Of a stretch of 64,000 bases of DNA, positions 43,736 to 52,419 are shown piece after piece. The stretch is taken from the NCBI GenBank assembly GCA_030690315.1, contig JAUYGY010000025.1, positions 151,324 through 215,323 on the forward strand. Reading direction: 5' to 3'. The number at the start of each line of letters is the position of its first letter. The first letter of the stretch is position 1. The stretch is from Aequorivita sp. (lineage in GTDB: Bacteria > Bacteroidota > Bacteroidia > Flavobacteriales > Flavobacteriaceae). The notes below the pieces were generated by a model. It made no database searches. It saw only the letters and a list, made by a program, of their open reading frames with translations, and was not told where the DNA came from. The translations under genes and the position numbers were made by a program.

Positions 43736-44992
43736 TTACATTCCCGTTCTAATCGCCTCCACCGGATCCAGTTTTGAAGCTGAAATTGCCGGAAGTATTC
43801 CTGAAATCAAACCGATGGCAGCACTGATTGCCGTACCGATAAACATATTCCATGGGGATAATACAAATTCAAAATCACCAGTAAATTGGGAGGCAATTAT
43901 TGAAACGATAAATACTAAAAACAACCCAATCAATCCACCGATTACCGCAAGAATTACCGCTTCAAACAAAAATTGGAAAAGGATGAATTTGTTCTTCGCG
44001 CCCAAAGATTTTTGAATTCCTATTAAACTGGTGCGTTCCTTTACGCTCACGAACATGATATTCGCAATACCAAAGCCGCCAACCAGTAGCGAAAAGCCAC
44101 TTATTATAAGCCCAATAATATTCATACTTCCAGTTATTTCATCAATAAAATCAGTAAAACCCTGCATTTGGTTAATGAAAAAGTTACTTACTTCATCCGG
44201 TTTCAAGCCCCTTTTCATTCGAAGTTTTTGATCCAATATGGCTTTAAATTCGGCTTGGTCAATTCCTTTTTCTGGTTTTAACACAATTTGCGGAAATGTG
44301 CTTTTATTGTTGTCGCCATAAATGCGTCGAACCACATTTACTGGCATCCAAACGGTAGTATCTTTAGAATTTCCAAACAAGCCCGCGCCTTCCTTCTTCA
44401 AAACTCCAATTACGTTGAATTTTCTGCCATAAATCCGTACTTCTTTGCCAATGGCAGTTGCTGCATCACCAAACAACTGATTGGCAATTTCATCTCCCAA
44501 AACCACTACCATTGAACCGCTGTTCGATTCGGAACCGTTAAAAAAACGGCCTTCAGAAAGTTTCAGTGCCTCAATGTTGTAATAACTGTCAGTTACTGCA
44601 CCAATAGGCACGTTGTCCACCTGCTTGTCTTCATATTTTACGCTTTCATCGGGAACATTCAGGGTAAAAGTGGCTGCTTCTATATTGGGAGTATTTCTAT
44701 CTATGTATTGATATTCGTCAAACGTAACATCTGGAAATTGCTGCCATTTCCAACGCGGAATCTCGGTTGGACCAAAATTGAAACGCATAATAATGATCGT
44801 ACTATTGTCTAAACCACTAATGCTGCCTTCAATTTCTTTTTTCAATGAATCAACCGCAGCCAATACCGCGATAATGGAAAATATACCAATGGTAACGCCA
44901 ACCAAAGAAAGAAAGGTTCGCAATTTATTGTTTCGCAGCGCATTGAGCGCAAAATTGAAACTTTCCTTTAATAAGCGAAGATAAATTAGCAT
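43736..44992 (-). CDS. ABC transporter permease, MacB/FtsX family
   Basis: 418 residues. One membrane helix near the N-terminus (LRTFLSLVGVTIGIFSIIAVLAAVDSL, about 25-51), a large periplasmic MacB-type core (about 55-270; FVLNVPDE-like strands, LSEGRFFNGSE, VVVLGDEIANQLFG, GAGLFGNSKDTTVWMP), then three helices in the FtsX domain (about 285-415) with the coupling segment VKERTSLIGIQKSLGAKNKFIL and the final PVEAIRTGM. MacB-like permeases work with an ATPase and often an outer-membrane channel to move toxins, lipids or lipoproteins by mechanotransmission. No ATPase gene is adjacent, so its partners are elsewhere. Confidence 0.88.
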   Translation of the reverse strand: MLIYLRLLKESFNFALNALRNNKLRTFLSLVGVTIGIFSIIAVLAAVDSLKKEIEGSISGLDNSTIIIMRFNFGPTEIPRWKWQQFPDVTFDEYQYIDRNTPNIEAATFTLNVPDESVKYEDKQVDNVPIGAVTDSYYNIEALKLSEGRFFNGSESNSGSMVVVLGDEIANQLFGDAATAIGKEVRIYGRKFNVIGVLKKEGAGLFGNSKDTTVWMPVNVVRRIYGDNNKSTFPQIVLKPEKGIDQAEFKAILDQKLRMKRGLKPDEVSNFFINQMQGFTDFIDEITGSMNIIGLIISGFSLLVGGFGIANIMFVSVKERTSLIGIQKSLGAKNKFILFQFLFEAVILAVIGGLIGLFLVFIVSIIASQFTGDFEFVLSPWNMFIGTAISAAIGLISGILPAISASKLDPVEAIRTGM

Positions 44993-45020
44993 TAACGATT
45001 TTTGATTAGCGATTTAATTT

Positions 45021-45097
45021 CCAACTTCAAAGTTCACACTTCACACTTCACACTTCACACTTCAAACTTTAAACTTCAAACTTCAAACTTCAAACTT
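45021..45097. repeat. Eleven-unit heptamer array upstream of purH
   Basis: Eleven successive 7-nt units (77 nt) of consensus C-A-M-A-C-T-T: a first pair (CCAACTT, CAAAGTT), four CACACTT, then CAAACTT, TAAACTT and three CAAACTT. The + strand contains a single G. It lies between divergent genes (permease and purH), 56 nt upstream of the purH -7 box. Confidence 0.85.
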
Positions 45098-45152
45098 TAA
45101 AAAGTAAGACGTTTTCTCTGTAGTTATGTTACAAATTTACTATTCAATTATG

Positions 45153-45160
45153 TACTTTTG
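45153..45160 (+). promoter_or_regulatory. Putative -7 promoter box of purH
   Basis: TACTTTTG matches TAnnTTTG, 17 nt before the ATG. No good TTTG was found at the -33 position. Confidence 0.5.
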
Positions 45161-45177
45161 CACCTTAATTTTCAATA

Positions 45178-46710
45178 ATGAATACTTCCAAAAAAATTAC
45201 GTCGGCTTTAATTTCAGTTTTCAGTAAAGATGGGCTTGCGCCAATCGTGAAAAAACTAAACGAACAGCACGTAAAAATATATTCAACGGGCGGTACCGAA
45301 AAATTCATCAACGACCTTGGAATTGCCGTAATAGCCGTTGAAAACATTACCGATTATCCTTCTATTTTGGGCGGTCGCGTAAAAACCCTTCACCCAAAAG
45401 TTTTTGGTGGAATTTTGAATCGCCAAGACCATGAAGGCGATATTGCCGAAATGGAACAATACAACATTCCTCAAATTGATGCCGTGATTGTTGATTTGTA
45501 TCCCTTTGAAAAAACCGTTGCCTCCGGCGCTTCGGAAGATGATATTATTGAAAAGATTGACATCGGCGGAATTTCTTTGATTCGTGCCGCCGCGAAAAAT
45601 TTTAAAGATACCATTTGCGTATCCTCGGTTGAAGATTATGCAGAATTTTTAGAATTGATTTCAGCAAACAACGGCGAAATCTCGTTGAAAGACCGCAAGC
45701 GTTTTGCTGCTAAATCCTTCAACGTTTCTTCAAATTACGACACTGCTATTTTCAACTATTTCAATTCCGAAGTAAAATTACCAGCTTTTAAAATAAGTGA
45801 AACCAACGGGCAGGAACTTCGTTATGGCGAAAACCCGCACCAAAAAGGGTTTTTCTTTGGAAATTTTGATGAAATGTTCACCAAACTTCACGGCAAGGAA
45901 TTGAGCTACAACAACCTTTTGGACGTTGATGCAGCTGTAAATTTGATGAACGAATTTAAAAGCGAAGCACCAACTTTCGCAATCTTAAAACATAACAATG
46001 CCTGCGGAATTGCACAGCGCGACACCGTTCAGCAAGCATATATGGCGGCTTTGGCGGGCGATCCCGTTTCTGCTTTTGGCGGAATTTTGATTAGCAATGT
46101 TGAAATTGACGAAGCCACTGCAACTGAAATTCACGACCTTTTTTGTGAAGTAGTAATTGCGCCTTCTTTTTCAGTAAAAGCGCAGGAAATTTTAGCAGGA
46201 AAAAAGAACCGAATTTTGTTGGTTCAGAAAGAAATAACATTACCTTCAACAACCGTGAGAACTTGTTTGAACGGAATTTTGGTGCAAGAAAAAGACAATA
46301 TTACAGACAGCACTGCAATTTTAACGCACGCAACAAACAATAAACCCAATTCAACAGAGTTAGAAGACTTGTTGTTCGCTTCAAAAATTTGCAAGCACAC
46401 AAAATCGAACACAATTGTTTTGGCAAAGGGAAAACAACTTTTCGCCAGTGGAACCGGCCAAACCAGCCGCGTAGATGCGCTACGGCAAGCAATTGACAAA
46501 GCAAAAGCCTTTAATTTTAACCTTGAAGGTGCTGTGATGGCAAGTGATGCTTTTTTCCCGTTTCCAGATTGTGTGGAAATTGCGGACAATGCAGGAATAA
46601 CAGCGGTAATCCAGCCCGGAGGTTCAATAAAAGACGACCTGAGCATAGATTATTGCAACGCACACGAAATGGCTATGGTATTTACGGGTACACGCCATTT
46701 TAAGCATTAA
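45178..46710 (+). CDS. purH: Bifunctional AICAR formyltransferase / IMP cyclohydrolase PurH
   Basis: 510 residues, the normal length. The N-terminal IMP cyclohydrolase (MGS-like) domain shows SALISVFSKDGLAPI, IYSTGGTEKFI, ILGGRVKTLHPKVFGGIL and the KIDIGGISLIRAAAKN loop. The C-terminal transformylase domain shows LRYGENPHQKG, the active-site KHNNACGIA and SAFGGIL. The C-terminal part ends in SDAFFPFPDCVEIA and VFTGTRHFKH. It performs the last two steps of purine synthesis, AICAR to FAICAR to IMP. Monocistronic as far as seen; a -7 box for mreB follows at once. Confidence 0.97.
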   Translation: MNTSKKITSALISVFSKDGLAPIVKKLNEQHVKIYSTGGTEKFINDLGIAVIAVENITDYPSILGGRVKTLHPKVFGGILNRQDHEGDIAEMEQYNIPQIDAVIVDLYPFEKTVASGASEDDIIEKIDIGGISLIRAAAKNFKDTICVSSVEDYAEFLELISANNGEISLKDRKRFAAKSFNVSSNYDTAIFNYFNSEVKLPAFKISETNGQELRYGENPHQKGFFFGNFDEMFTKLHGKELSYNNLLDVDAAVNLMNEFKSEAPTFAILKHNNACGIAQRDTVQQAYMAALAGDPVSAFGGILISNVEIDEATATEIHDLFCEVVIAPSFSVKAQEILAGKKNRILLVQKEITLPSTTVRTCLNGILVQEKDNITDSTAILTHATNNKPNSTELEDLLFASKICKHTKSNTIVLAKGKQLFASGTGQTSRVDALRQAIDKAKAFNFNLEGAVMASDAFFPFPDCVEIADNAGITAVIQPGGSIKDDLSIDYCNAHEMAMVFTGTRHFKH

Positions 46711-46717
46711 AATTTAT

Positions 46718-46725
46718 TACATTTG
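46718..46725 (+). promoter_or_regulatory. Putative -7 promoter box of the mre operon
   Basis: TACATTTG matches TAnnTTTG, starting 8 nt after the purH stop and giving a leader of about 42 nt. Confidence 0.45.
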
Positions 46726-46773
46726 TTAAAACCAAACCTAACACGTTAACCTTCAACACCACTAACTTAAACT

Positions 46774-47802
46774 ATGGGATTTTTTGACTTCCTAACTGAA
46801 GAAATAGCCATTGACTTGGGTACCGCAAATACCCTGATAATCCACAACGATAAAGTTGTTGTGGATGCGCCTTCAATTGTTGCGCGCGACCGCACTACCG
46901 GAAAAATAATCGCCGTGGGCCGCGAAGCCGCGATGATGCAGGGAAAAACACACGAAAACATTAAAACAATCCGTCCGCTAAAAGATGGTGTAATTGCAGA
47001 TTTTGACGCAAGCGAAAAAATGATAAACATGTTTATCAATGATATTCCCGCTTTGAAAAAAAGATGGCTAAAACCGTCCTTGCGAATGGTTATATGTATT
47101 CCCAGCGGAATTACCGAAGTGGAAATGCGCGCCGTAAAGGAAAGTGCAGAACGTGTAAACGGAAAAGAAGTTTATCTGATCCACGAACCAATGGCAGCCG
47201 CCATCGGTATTGGCGTTGACATTATGCAACCAAAAGGAAACATGGTTGTGGACATAGGAGGTGGAACCACCGAAATTGCCGTAATCGCCCTTGGGGGAAT
47301 TGTTTGCGACAAGTCTATTAAAATCGCCGGAGACGTTTTTACAAATGATATTGTTTACTATATGCGCACCCAACATAACCTTTATGTGGGGGAAAGAACT
47401 GCTGAAAAAATAAAAATCCAGATTGGTGCCGCAACTGAAGATCTTGAACTTCCACCAGATGAAATGGACGTACAAGGGCGCGATTTGCTTACAGGGAAAC
47501 CGAAACAGGTACAAACTTCATATAGGGAAATTGCAAAAGCATTGGATAAATCCATCCTCCGAATTGAGGATGCGGTTATGGAAACGTTATCACAAACCCC
47601 GCCCGAACTTGCCGCGGATATTTACAACACCGGAATTTATCTTGCAGGAGGTGGTTCTATGCTTCGCGGACTGGATAAAAGGCTTTCACAAAAAACCGAT
47701 CTTCCTGTTTATATTGCTGAAGATCCGTTGCGCGCCGTGGTTCGAGGAACTGGAATTTGTTTGAAAAATCTCGCGAAATTTAAAAGTGTATTGATTAAAT
47801 AA
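46774..47802 (+). CDS. mreB: Rod shape-determining protein MreB
   Basis: 342 residues. Actin-fold signatures: phosphate-1 IAIDLGTANTLI (about 11-22), the connect motif ERVNGKEVYLIHEPMAAAIGIG, phosphate-2 MVVDIGGGTTEIAVIAL and the adenosine motif GIYLAGGGSMLRGLD. MreB forms membrane-bound filaments that guide the elongasome, so the organism is expected to be rod-shaped. It opens a five-gene operon with mreC, mreD, mrdA and rodA; a 99-nt gap separates it from mreC and the other four genes are almost contiguous. Confidence 0.97.
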   Translation: MGFFDFLTEEIAIDLGTANTLIIHNDKVVVDAPSIVARDRTTGKIIAVGREAAMMQGKTHENIKTIRPLKDGVIADFDASEKMINMFINDIPALKKRWLKPSLRMVICIPSGITEVEMRAVKESAERVNGKEVYLIHEPMAAAIGIGVDIMQPKGNMVVDIGGGTTEIAVIALGGIVCDKSIKIAGDVFTNDIVYYMRTQHNLYVGERTAEKIKIQIGAATEDLELPPDEMDVQGRDLLTGKPKQVQTSYREIAKALDKSILRIEDAVMETLSQTPPELAADIYNTGIYLAGGGSMLRGLDKRLSQKTDLPVYIAEDPLRAVVRGTGICLKNLAKFKSVLIK

Positions 47803-47901
47803 TTTTTCAGAAAAAAATCACTGAAATCTTTAAAGAGAATAGTTGCCCATTTTATGGCGTTGCTCCCATCAGAAAACAGAATATTTTAACCCCAAAAAGC
47901 A

Positions 47902-48732
47902 ATGCAGCAGATTATATTTTTCTTCATTCGGAATAAAAATTTCCTGCTGTTTGCCGTGCTTTTTACTATTTCCGTAGCGCTTACAATTCAGACACACAAC
48001 TACCACAACGATAAATTTATAAGCTCCTCCAATTTTATTACTGGCGGAGTTTATACTTTCAGAAATAATATTACCGACTATTTAAATCTAGGCAAAGAAA
48101 ACGAACAGTTGCTCCAAGAAAATTTGATGCTTCGAAAAAGGCTGGATCAATTTAAGAAAGTAGTTGTTTTTGAAAAACTTGACAGTACCGTTCTTCCCAA
48201 TAAATATGAATATTTTACCGCACGCGTAATCAATAATAACTATTCGAAAACCAAAAACCAACTTACGTTGGACAAAGGTAGAAAAGACAGCATAAAGATA
48301 GATTTGGGCGTTATTTCTTCCAAAGGAATTGTGGGGATTGTTAGTGATGTTTCAGAAAATTATTCAACGGTTCAATCAATTCTTAATACAAAAAGTAGAA
48401 TTAATGCAAAGCATAAAAATTCAAGCCATTTTGGGTCGCTAAAATGGGACACAAAAGACCCAAACGTGGCGCAATTGGTTGATATTCCCCGCCTCGCGAA
48501 ACTGCAAAAAGGAGACACAATCGTCACCGGAGGAAAATCTACCATCTTTCCCGAAGGTATTTTAATTGGCACCGTAAAAGATTTTTATTTAGACAAAGAT
48601 GATAATTATTATTACGTCAATGTTCAACTTTTCAATGATATGACTAGCTTAGAGCATGTGTATTTAATTGAAAACAACCAAGCCAAAGAAATTTTAGAAC
48701 TAGAGAAAAGAGTAGAAGATGAAGAACAATGA
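47902..48732 (+). CDS. mreC: Rod shape-determining protein MreC
   Basis: 276 residues. One N-terminal membrane helix (FLLFAVLFTISVALTI, about 14-29), a coiled coil (about 63-95, KENEQLLQENLMLRKRLDQF) and a periplasmic double beta-barrel with the conserved GVISSKGIVGIVSDVSENYS and GDTIVTGGKSTIFPEGILIG segments. MreC links MreB/MreD to PBP2 and RodA and activates wall synthesis. It overlaps mreD by 14 nt. Confidence 0.95.
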   Translation: MQQIIFFFIRNKNFLLFAVLFTISVALTIQTHNYHNDKFISSSNFITGGVYTFRNNITDYLNLGKENEQLLQENLMLRKRLDQFKKVVVFEKLDSTVLPNKYEYFTARVINNNYSKTKNQLTLDKGRKDSIKIDLGVISSKGIVGIVSDVSENYSTVQSILNTKSRINAKHKNSSHFGSLKWDTKDPNVAQLVDIPRLAKLQKGDTIVTGGKSTIFPEGILIGTVKDFYLDKDDNYYYVNVQLFNDMTSLEHVYLIENNQAKEILELEKRVEDEEQ

Positions 48733-49228
48733 TATATTCATAAACATAGTTCGGTTTATCGTGCTTGTTTTTCTTCAAGTACTAATGCTCAACAACGTAA
48801 ATCTTGCAGGATACATAAATCCATATTTGTATATTTTCTTCATTTTGTTGTATCCGCTGGATGGGAACAAGTTTCTTTTAATTTTTCTTAGCTTCCTATT
48901 GGGACTTTCCATAGATATTTTTGAGGATTCCGGAGGCGTTCATGCTGCGGCTTGTGCGTTTATAGCCTACATCCGGCCCGTGGTTTTAAAATATTCCTTT
49001 GGGGTGAGCTATGAATACAACAGTGTGAAAATTAAAAAAGCAGACCCCATGGAAAGGCTTACCTACATTGCTTCGCTGGTGTTTATGCACCATTTTGTTA
49101 TGTTCTCTTTGGAAATTTTTAGTTTTAAACACATACTTCTACTTTTAAAATCTACGTTGTTTTCAGGAATATTCACCATAATTGTAGTGGTGTGCACCAT
49201 GATTTTGTTTAATAAAAAGTCTTCATGA
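48719..49228 (+). CDS. mreD: Rod shape-determining protein MreD
   Basis: 169 residues with about five hydrophobic helices (IVRFIVLVFLQVLMLNNV, YLYIFFILLYPLDGN, FLLIFLSFLLGLSIDIFEDSGG, MHHFVMFSLEIFSF, IFTIIVVVCTMILF). The LxxGLxxDxFxxxxGxxA pattern around GLSIDIFEDSGGVHAAA is the MreD family mark. It is an inner-membrane partner of MreC. Overlaps mreC by 14 nt and mrdA by 4 nt (ATGA). Confidence 0.9.
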   Translation: MKNNDIFINIVRFIVLVFLQVLMLNNVNLAGYINPYLYIFFILLYPLDGNKFLLIFLSFLLGLSIDIFEDSGGVHAAACAFIAYIRPVVLKYSFGVSYEYNSVKIKKADPMERLTYIASLVFMHHFVMFSLEIFSFKHILLLLKSTLFSGIFTIIVVVCTMILFNKKSS

Positions 49229-51090
49229 GAAAGATCGTACTAATAGGATTGGTTTTGCTTAGTGGCATTTTGTTTACTGCCAGACTTTTCTATTTGCAGG
49301 TTTATGATGCATCGTCAGATTCGCTATTGCAAAACAGTGCCATAAAAGTTATGTATGATTATCCGCAGCGAGGCTATATGTTTGACCGCAACGGAACGCT
49401 TTTGGTTTCAAACCAACCGTCCTATGATGTAATGGTAATTCCAAAAGACGTGAAGCCTCTGGATACACTAGAGTTTTGTGGCTTGTTAAAGATAACTAAG
49501 GAAGAGTTCAAAGAAATTCTTTATAAAGCGCGGGCGTATTCCCCACGACTTCCTTCAGTAGTGCTTCCGCAATTGAACAAAGCCGATTACGCTTCCCTTT
49601 CAGAAAAAATGCACAAATATGAAGGGTTTTACATTCAGCGCCGCTCCCTTCGCGAATATCAAGTGGACCATTCAGCAAACGTGATGGGCTACATTGCGGA
49701 AGTAAACAATGCCATCATAGACAAAAATCCATATTACCAAATGGGCGAACTTATCGGTACGGCTGGGGTAGAAAAGGAATATGAAGATGTGCTCCGTGGT
49801 ATAAAAGGTGTAAAATACGTTCAGAAAGACCGGTTCAACAGAGATATTGGACCCTATAAAGAAGGTATTTTTGATACCCTCCCAGAACGTGGAAACGATA
49901 TTCAACTTACTATTGATGCCACGCTTCAAAAATACGGGCAGGAATTAATGATTAACAAAAGAGGGGGCATTGTTGCCATTGAACCCGCTTCTGGCGAAAT
50001 TCTGGCACTGATTACTGCACCCAGTTATGACCCCTCTCTTTTGGTGGGGCGCGAGCGCTCAAAGAATTTTACAAAATTATGGTATGACACTTTAGCAAAA
50101 CCGCTGTATGATAGGGTTTTGATGGGAGAATATCCCCCTGGATCGCCTTTTAAAACTTTGATAGCACTCATTGGCCTCAAAGAAGATGTAGTGACAACGG
50201 AAGATGTTTTCTCGTGCTACGGCGGTTATAGGTATGGCAACAGAACACTGGGGTGTCACAACCACCCCAGTCCACTAGCAATGATTGGTGGGATTGCCAA
50301 CAGTTGCAATGCCTATTTCTGTAATGTTTACAAAAGAGTGATTGATAAATTCCCGACCCCACAGGAAGGGATTGATGCCTGGAGAAGCGACCTTATGAGT
50401 TTTGGTCTGGGTGATTTTTTGGGTTATGATCTTCCAAGTGGGAAAAAAGGGAACATCCCCACTTCAATATATTATAATAAAATACACAAATTTCCAGAAC
50501 ACAAGTGGTCTTCCCTAGCAACCATTTCCAATGCCATTGGGCAGGGTGAGGTTTTGCTAACCCCAATGCAAATGGCAAATTTTACGGTCGCAATTGCCAA
50601 TCGCGGCTATTATTATACGCCCCATATCATAAAAAATATAATCGGTCCTGATACCATTCCGAAGAAATTTACTGAAAAGCATTACACAGCGGTTGAGGAA
50701 AAAGATTTCTATCCCGTTGTTGAAGGAATGCATCAAGTTTATCAACGTGGAACGGCGTCTTCTATTCAAGTTCCGGGAATAGAGATTTGCGGAAAAACAG
50801 GAACGGCAGAAAATTTCACCAAAATTGGCGGGAAACGCGTTCAACTTACAGACCATTCCATTTTCGTAGCTTTCGCGCCTATGGACGACCCAAAAATTGC
50901 CATTGCGGTATTTGTGGAAAATGGGTATTGGGGCTCTCGTTGGGCAGGACGAATTGCCGGGCTTATGATTGAAAAATATCTGAAGGGCGAAATAACCCGA
51001 ACCGATATGGAAAAATATGTGCTTGAAGGAAGTTTGGAAGCGGAATACGCAAAACCTTATAGCGGTCAACCCTTTTCAATAAATCGCTAA
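49225..51090 (+). CDS. mrdA: Penicillin-binding protein 2 (transpeptidase of the elongasome)
   Basis: 621 residues. One N-terminal membrane helix (IVLIGLVLLSGILFTARLF), a PBP dimerisation/pedestal domain with RGYMFDRNGTLLVSN and GLIGTAGVEKEYE-like LIGTAGVEKEYED, and a class B transpeptidase domain. Catalytic motifs are S-x-x-K as PPGSPFK (Ser about 306; the usual form is PGSTFK), S-x-N as NSCNAYF, and KTG in CGKTGTAEN. It cross-links lateral peptidoglycan together with RodA. It overlaps mreD by 4 nt and rodA by 1 nt. Confidence 0.95.
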   Translation: MRKIVLIGLVLLSGILFTARLFYLQVYDASSDSLLQNSAIKVMYDYPQRGYMFDRNGTLLVSNQPSYDVMVIPKDVKPLDTLEFCGLLKITKEEFKEILYKARAYSPRLPSVVLPQLNKADYASLSEKMHKYEGFYIQRRSLREYQVDHSANVMGYIAEVNNAIIDKNPYYQMGELIGTAGVEKEYEDVLRGIKGVKYVQKDRFNRDIGPYKEGIFDTLPERGNDIQLTIDATLQKYGQELMINKRGGIVAIEPASGEILALITAPSYDPSLLVGRERSKNFTKLWYDTLAKPLYDRVLMGEYPPGSPFKTLIALIGLKEDVVTTEDVFSCYGGYRYGNRTLGCHNHPSPLAMIGGIANSCNAYFCNVYKRVIDKFPTPQEGIDAWRSDLMSFGLGDFLGYDLPSGKKGNIPTSIYYNKIHKFPEHKWSSLATISNAIGQGEVLLTPMQMANFTVAIANRGYYYTPHIIKNIIGPDTIPKKFTEKHYTAVEEKDFYPVVEGMHQVYQRGTASSIQVPGIEICGKTGTAENFTKIGGKRVQLTDHSIFVAFAPMDDPKIAIAVFVENGYWGSRWAGRIAGLMIEKYLKGEITRTDMEKYVLEGSLEAEYAKPYSGQPFSINR

Positions 51091-52346
51091 TGATAGCAAG
51101 TAAAACTTACGTTCGTTTTGATTGGTTGATGATTTTTATTTACATCACCTTGGTTACGATGGGATGGATAAATATATACTCCGCCTCACTAAGTGATGGG
51201 GCAAAAGGGTTTTTTGATTTTGACCAAATCTATGGTAAACAAATGATTTGGATAGGTTTGAGTATAGTGATAATTATTTTTGTGCTCGCTATTGAATCTA
51301 AATTCTATGAACGTTTTGCCAGTGTTATTTACATCGTTTCACTGGTGTCTTTGGCAGGTCTTTTCATTCTTGGGAAAACAATTGCGGGATCAACTTCTTG
51401 GTTTGATTTCGGAGGTATAAGCATCCAACCCAGTGAATTTGCAAAGGCTGCTACGGCATTGGCGCTTGGAAAATATGTGAGTGACATTCAAACAAATATG
51501 AAGGATTTAAAAAACCAAATAGGTGCTCTTATTATAATTGCCCTCCCCGCGGTTTTGATAGTTCTGCAGCCCGATCCCGGCAGCGCCCTAATTTATGCCG
51601 CTTTTGTTTTTCCACTTTATAGGGAAGGACTTCATGGGGTTTATTTGCTGTTGGGCCTTTTTGCAGTTATGCTTTTTGTGTCAACACTTGCATTTGGTGC
51701 GGTTGGCGTCGCAGTTGGCGTATTTCTCTTGACAGGAATTCTATTTTATAGGAATAGAAAAAAACGCCCCAACATTATAAAATATGTTCTAATTGCAATT
51801 GGTTGTATTGCCTTCGCCTTTTCTGTGAGTTATATTTTCAATAACGTTTTTAAGCAGCATCACCGCGACCGTTTCAACATTGTTTTGGGGAAAGAGGTTG
51901 ATGCCCGTGGCATTGGCTACAATACCAACCAAAGTGAAATTGCCATTAGCAACGGTGGATGGCTTGGTAAAGGCTGGACGCAAGGAACACAAACAAAAGG
52001 CAACTTTGTGCCCGAACAACACACCGATTATATTTTTAGTACGGTGGGTGAAGAATGGGGTTTTTTAGGAAGCATGATTGTAGTTTTACTTTTTGTTGGC
52101 CTCATTGTAAGAATCATTTTTCGGGCGGAAAAACAGAAAACCCAGTTCGGACGGGTTTATGGCTACAGTGTTGCCGCTATTCTTTTTCTGCACTTTTTTG
52201 TAAATATAGGGATGGTTACTGGCATTTTTCCAACGGTGGGAATTCCGCTCCCTTTCTTTAGTTATGGAGGGTCCGCACTTTGGGGCTTTACTATTTTACT
52301 CTTTATTTTTATAAAATTGGATGGGGCTAATTATCATCACGGCTAA
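51090..52346 (+). CDS. rodA: Rod shape-determining protein RodA (SEDS glycosyltransferase)
   Basis: 418 residues with about ten membrane helices. SEDS family features: FGGISIQPSEFAKAATALALGKYV (about 108-131), PDPGSALIYAAFVFPLYREG, GWLGKGWTQGTQT, VPEQHTDYIFSTVGEEWGFLG and the final GIPLPFFSYGGSALW. RodA polymerises glycan strands from lipid II and pairs with PBP2, encoded just upstream with a one-base overlap (TAATG). There is an extra helical insert around 175-240 (ALGV-like repeats of Val/Gly/Phe). It ends the mre operon. Confidence 0.95.
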   Translation: MIASKTYVRFDWLMIFIYITLVTMGWINIYSASLSDGAKGFFDFDQIYGKQMIWIGLSIVIIIFVLAIESKFYERFASVIYIVSLVSLAGLFILGKTIAGSTSWFDFGGISIQPSEFAKAATALALGKYVSDIQTNMKDLKNQIGALIIIALPAVLIVLQPDPGSALIYAAFVFPLYREGLHGVYLLLGLFAVMLFVSTLAFGAVGVAVGVFLLTGILFYRNRKKRPNIIKYVLIAIGCIAFAFSVSYIFNNVFKQHHRDRFNIVLGKEVDARGIGYNTNQSEIAISNGGWLGKGWTQGTQTKGNFVPEQHTDYIFSTVGEEWGFLGSMIVVLLFVGLIVRIIFRAEKQKTQFGRVYGYSVAAILFLHFFVNIGMVTGIFPTVGIPLPFFSYGGSALWGFTILLFIFIKLDGANYHHG

Positions 52347-52419
52347 GAAATTGAAATCAAAATCGAAATCGAAGCTGAAAAGAAACATTTTACTGCTAAC
52401 TGCCACTGAGTACTGAACA
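52347..52419. repeat. Hexamer and heptamer arrays between rodA and the nuclease gene
   Basis: Directly after the rodA stop, 52347-52382 reads as six hexamers of the GAAATC type (GAAATT, GAAATC, AAAATC, GAAATC, GAAGCT, GAAAAG). Then 52391-52418 carries ACTG at 52392, 52399, 52405 and 52412, a heptamer array with one 6-nt step. The array stops at the nuclease stop codon. Confidence 0.6.
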
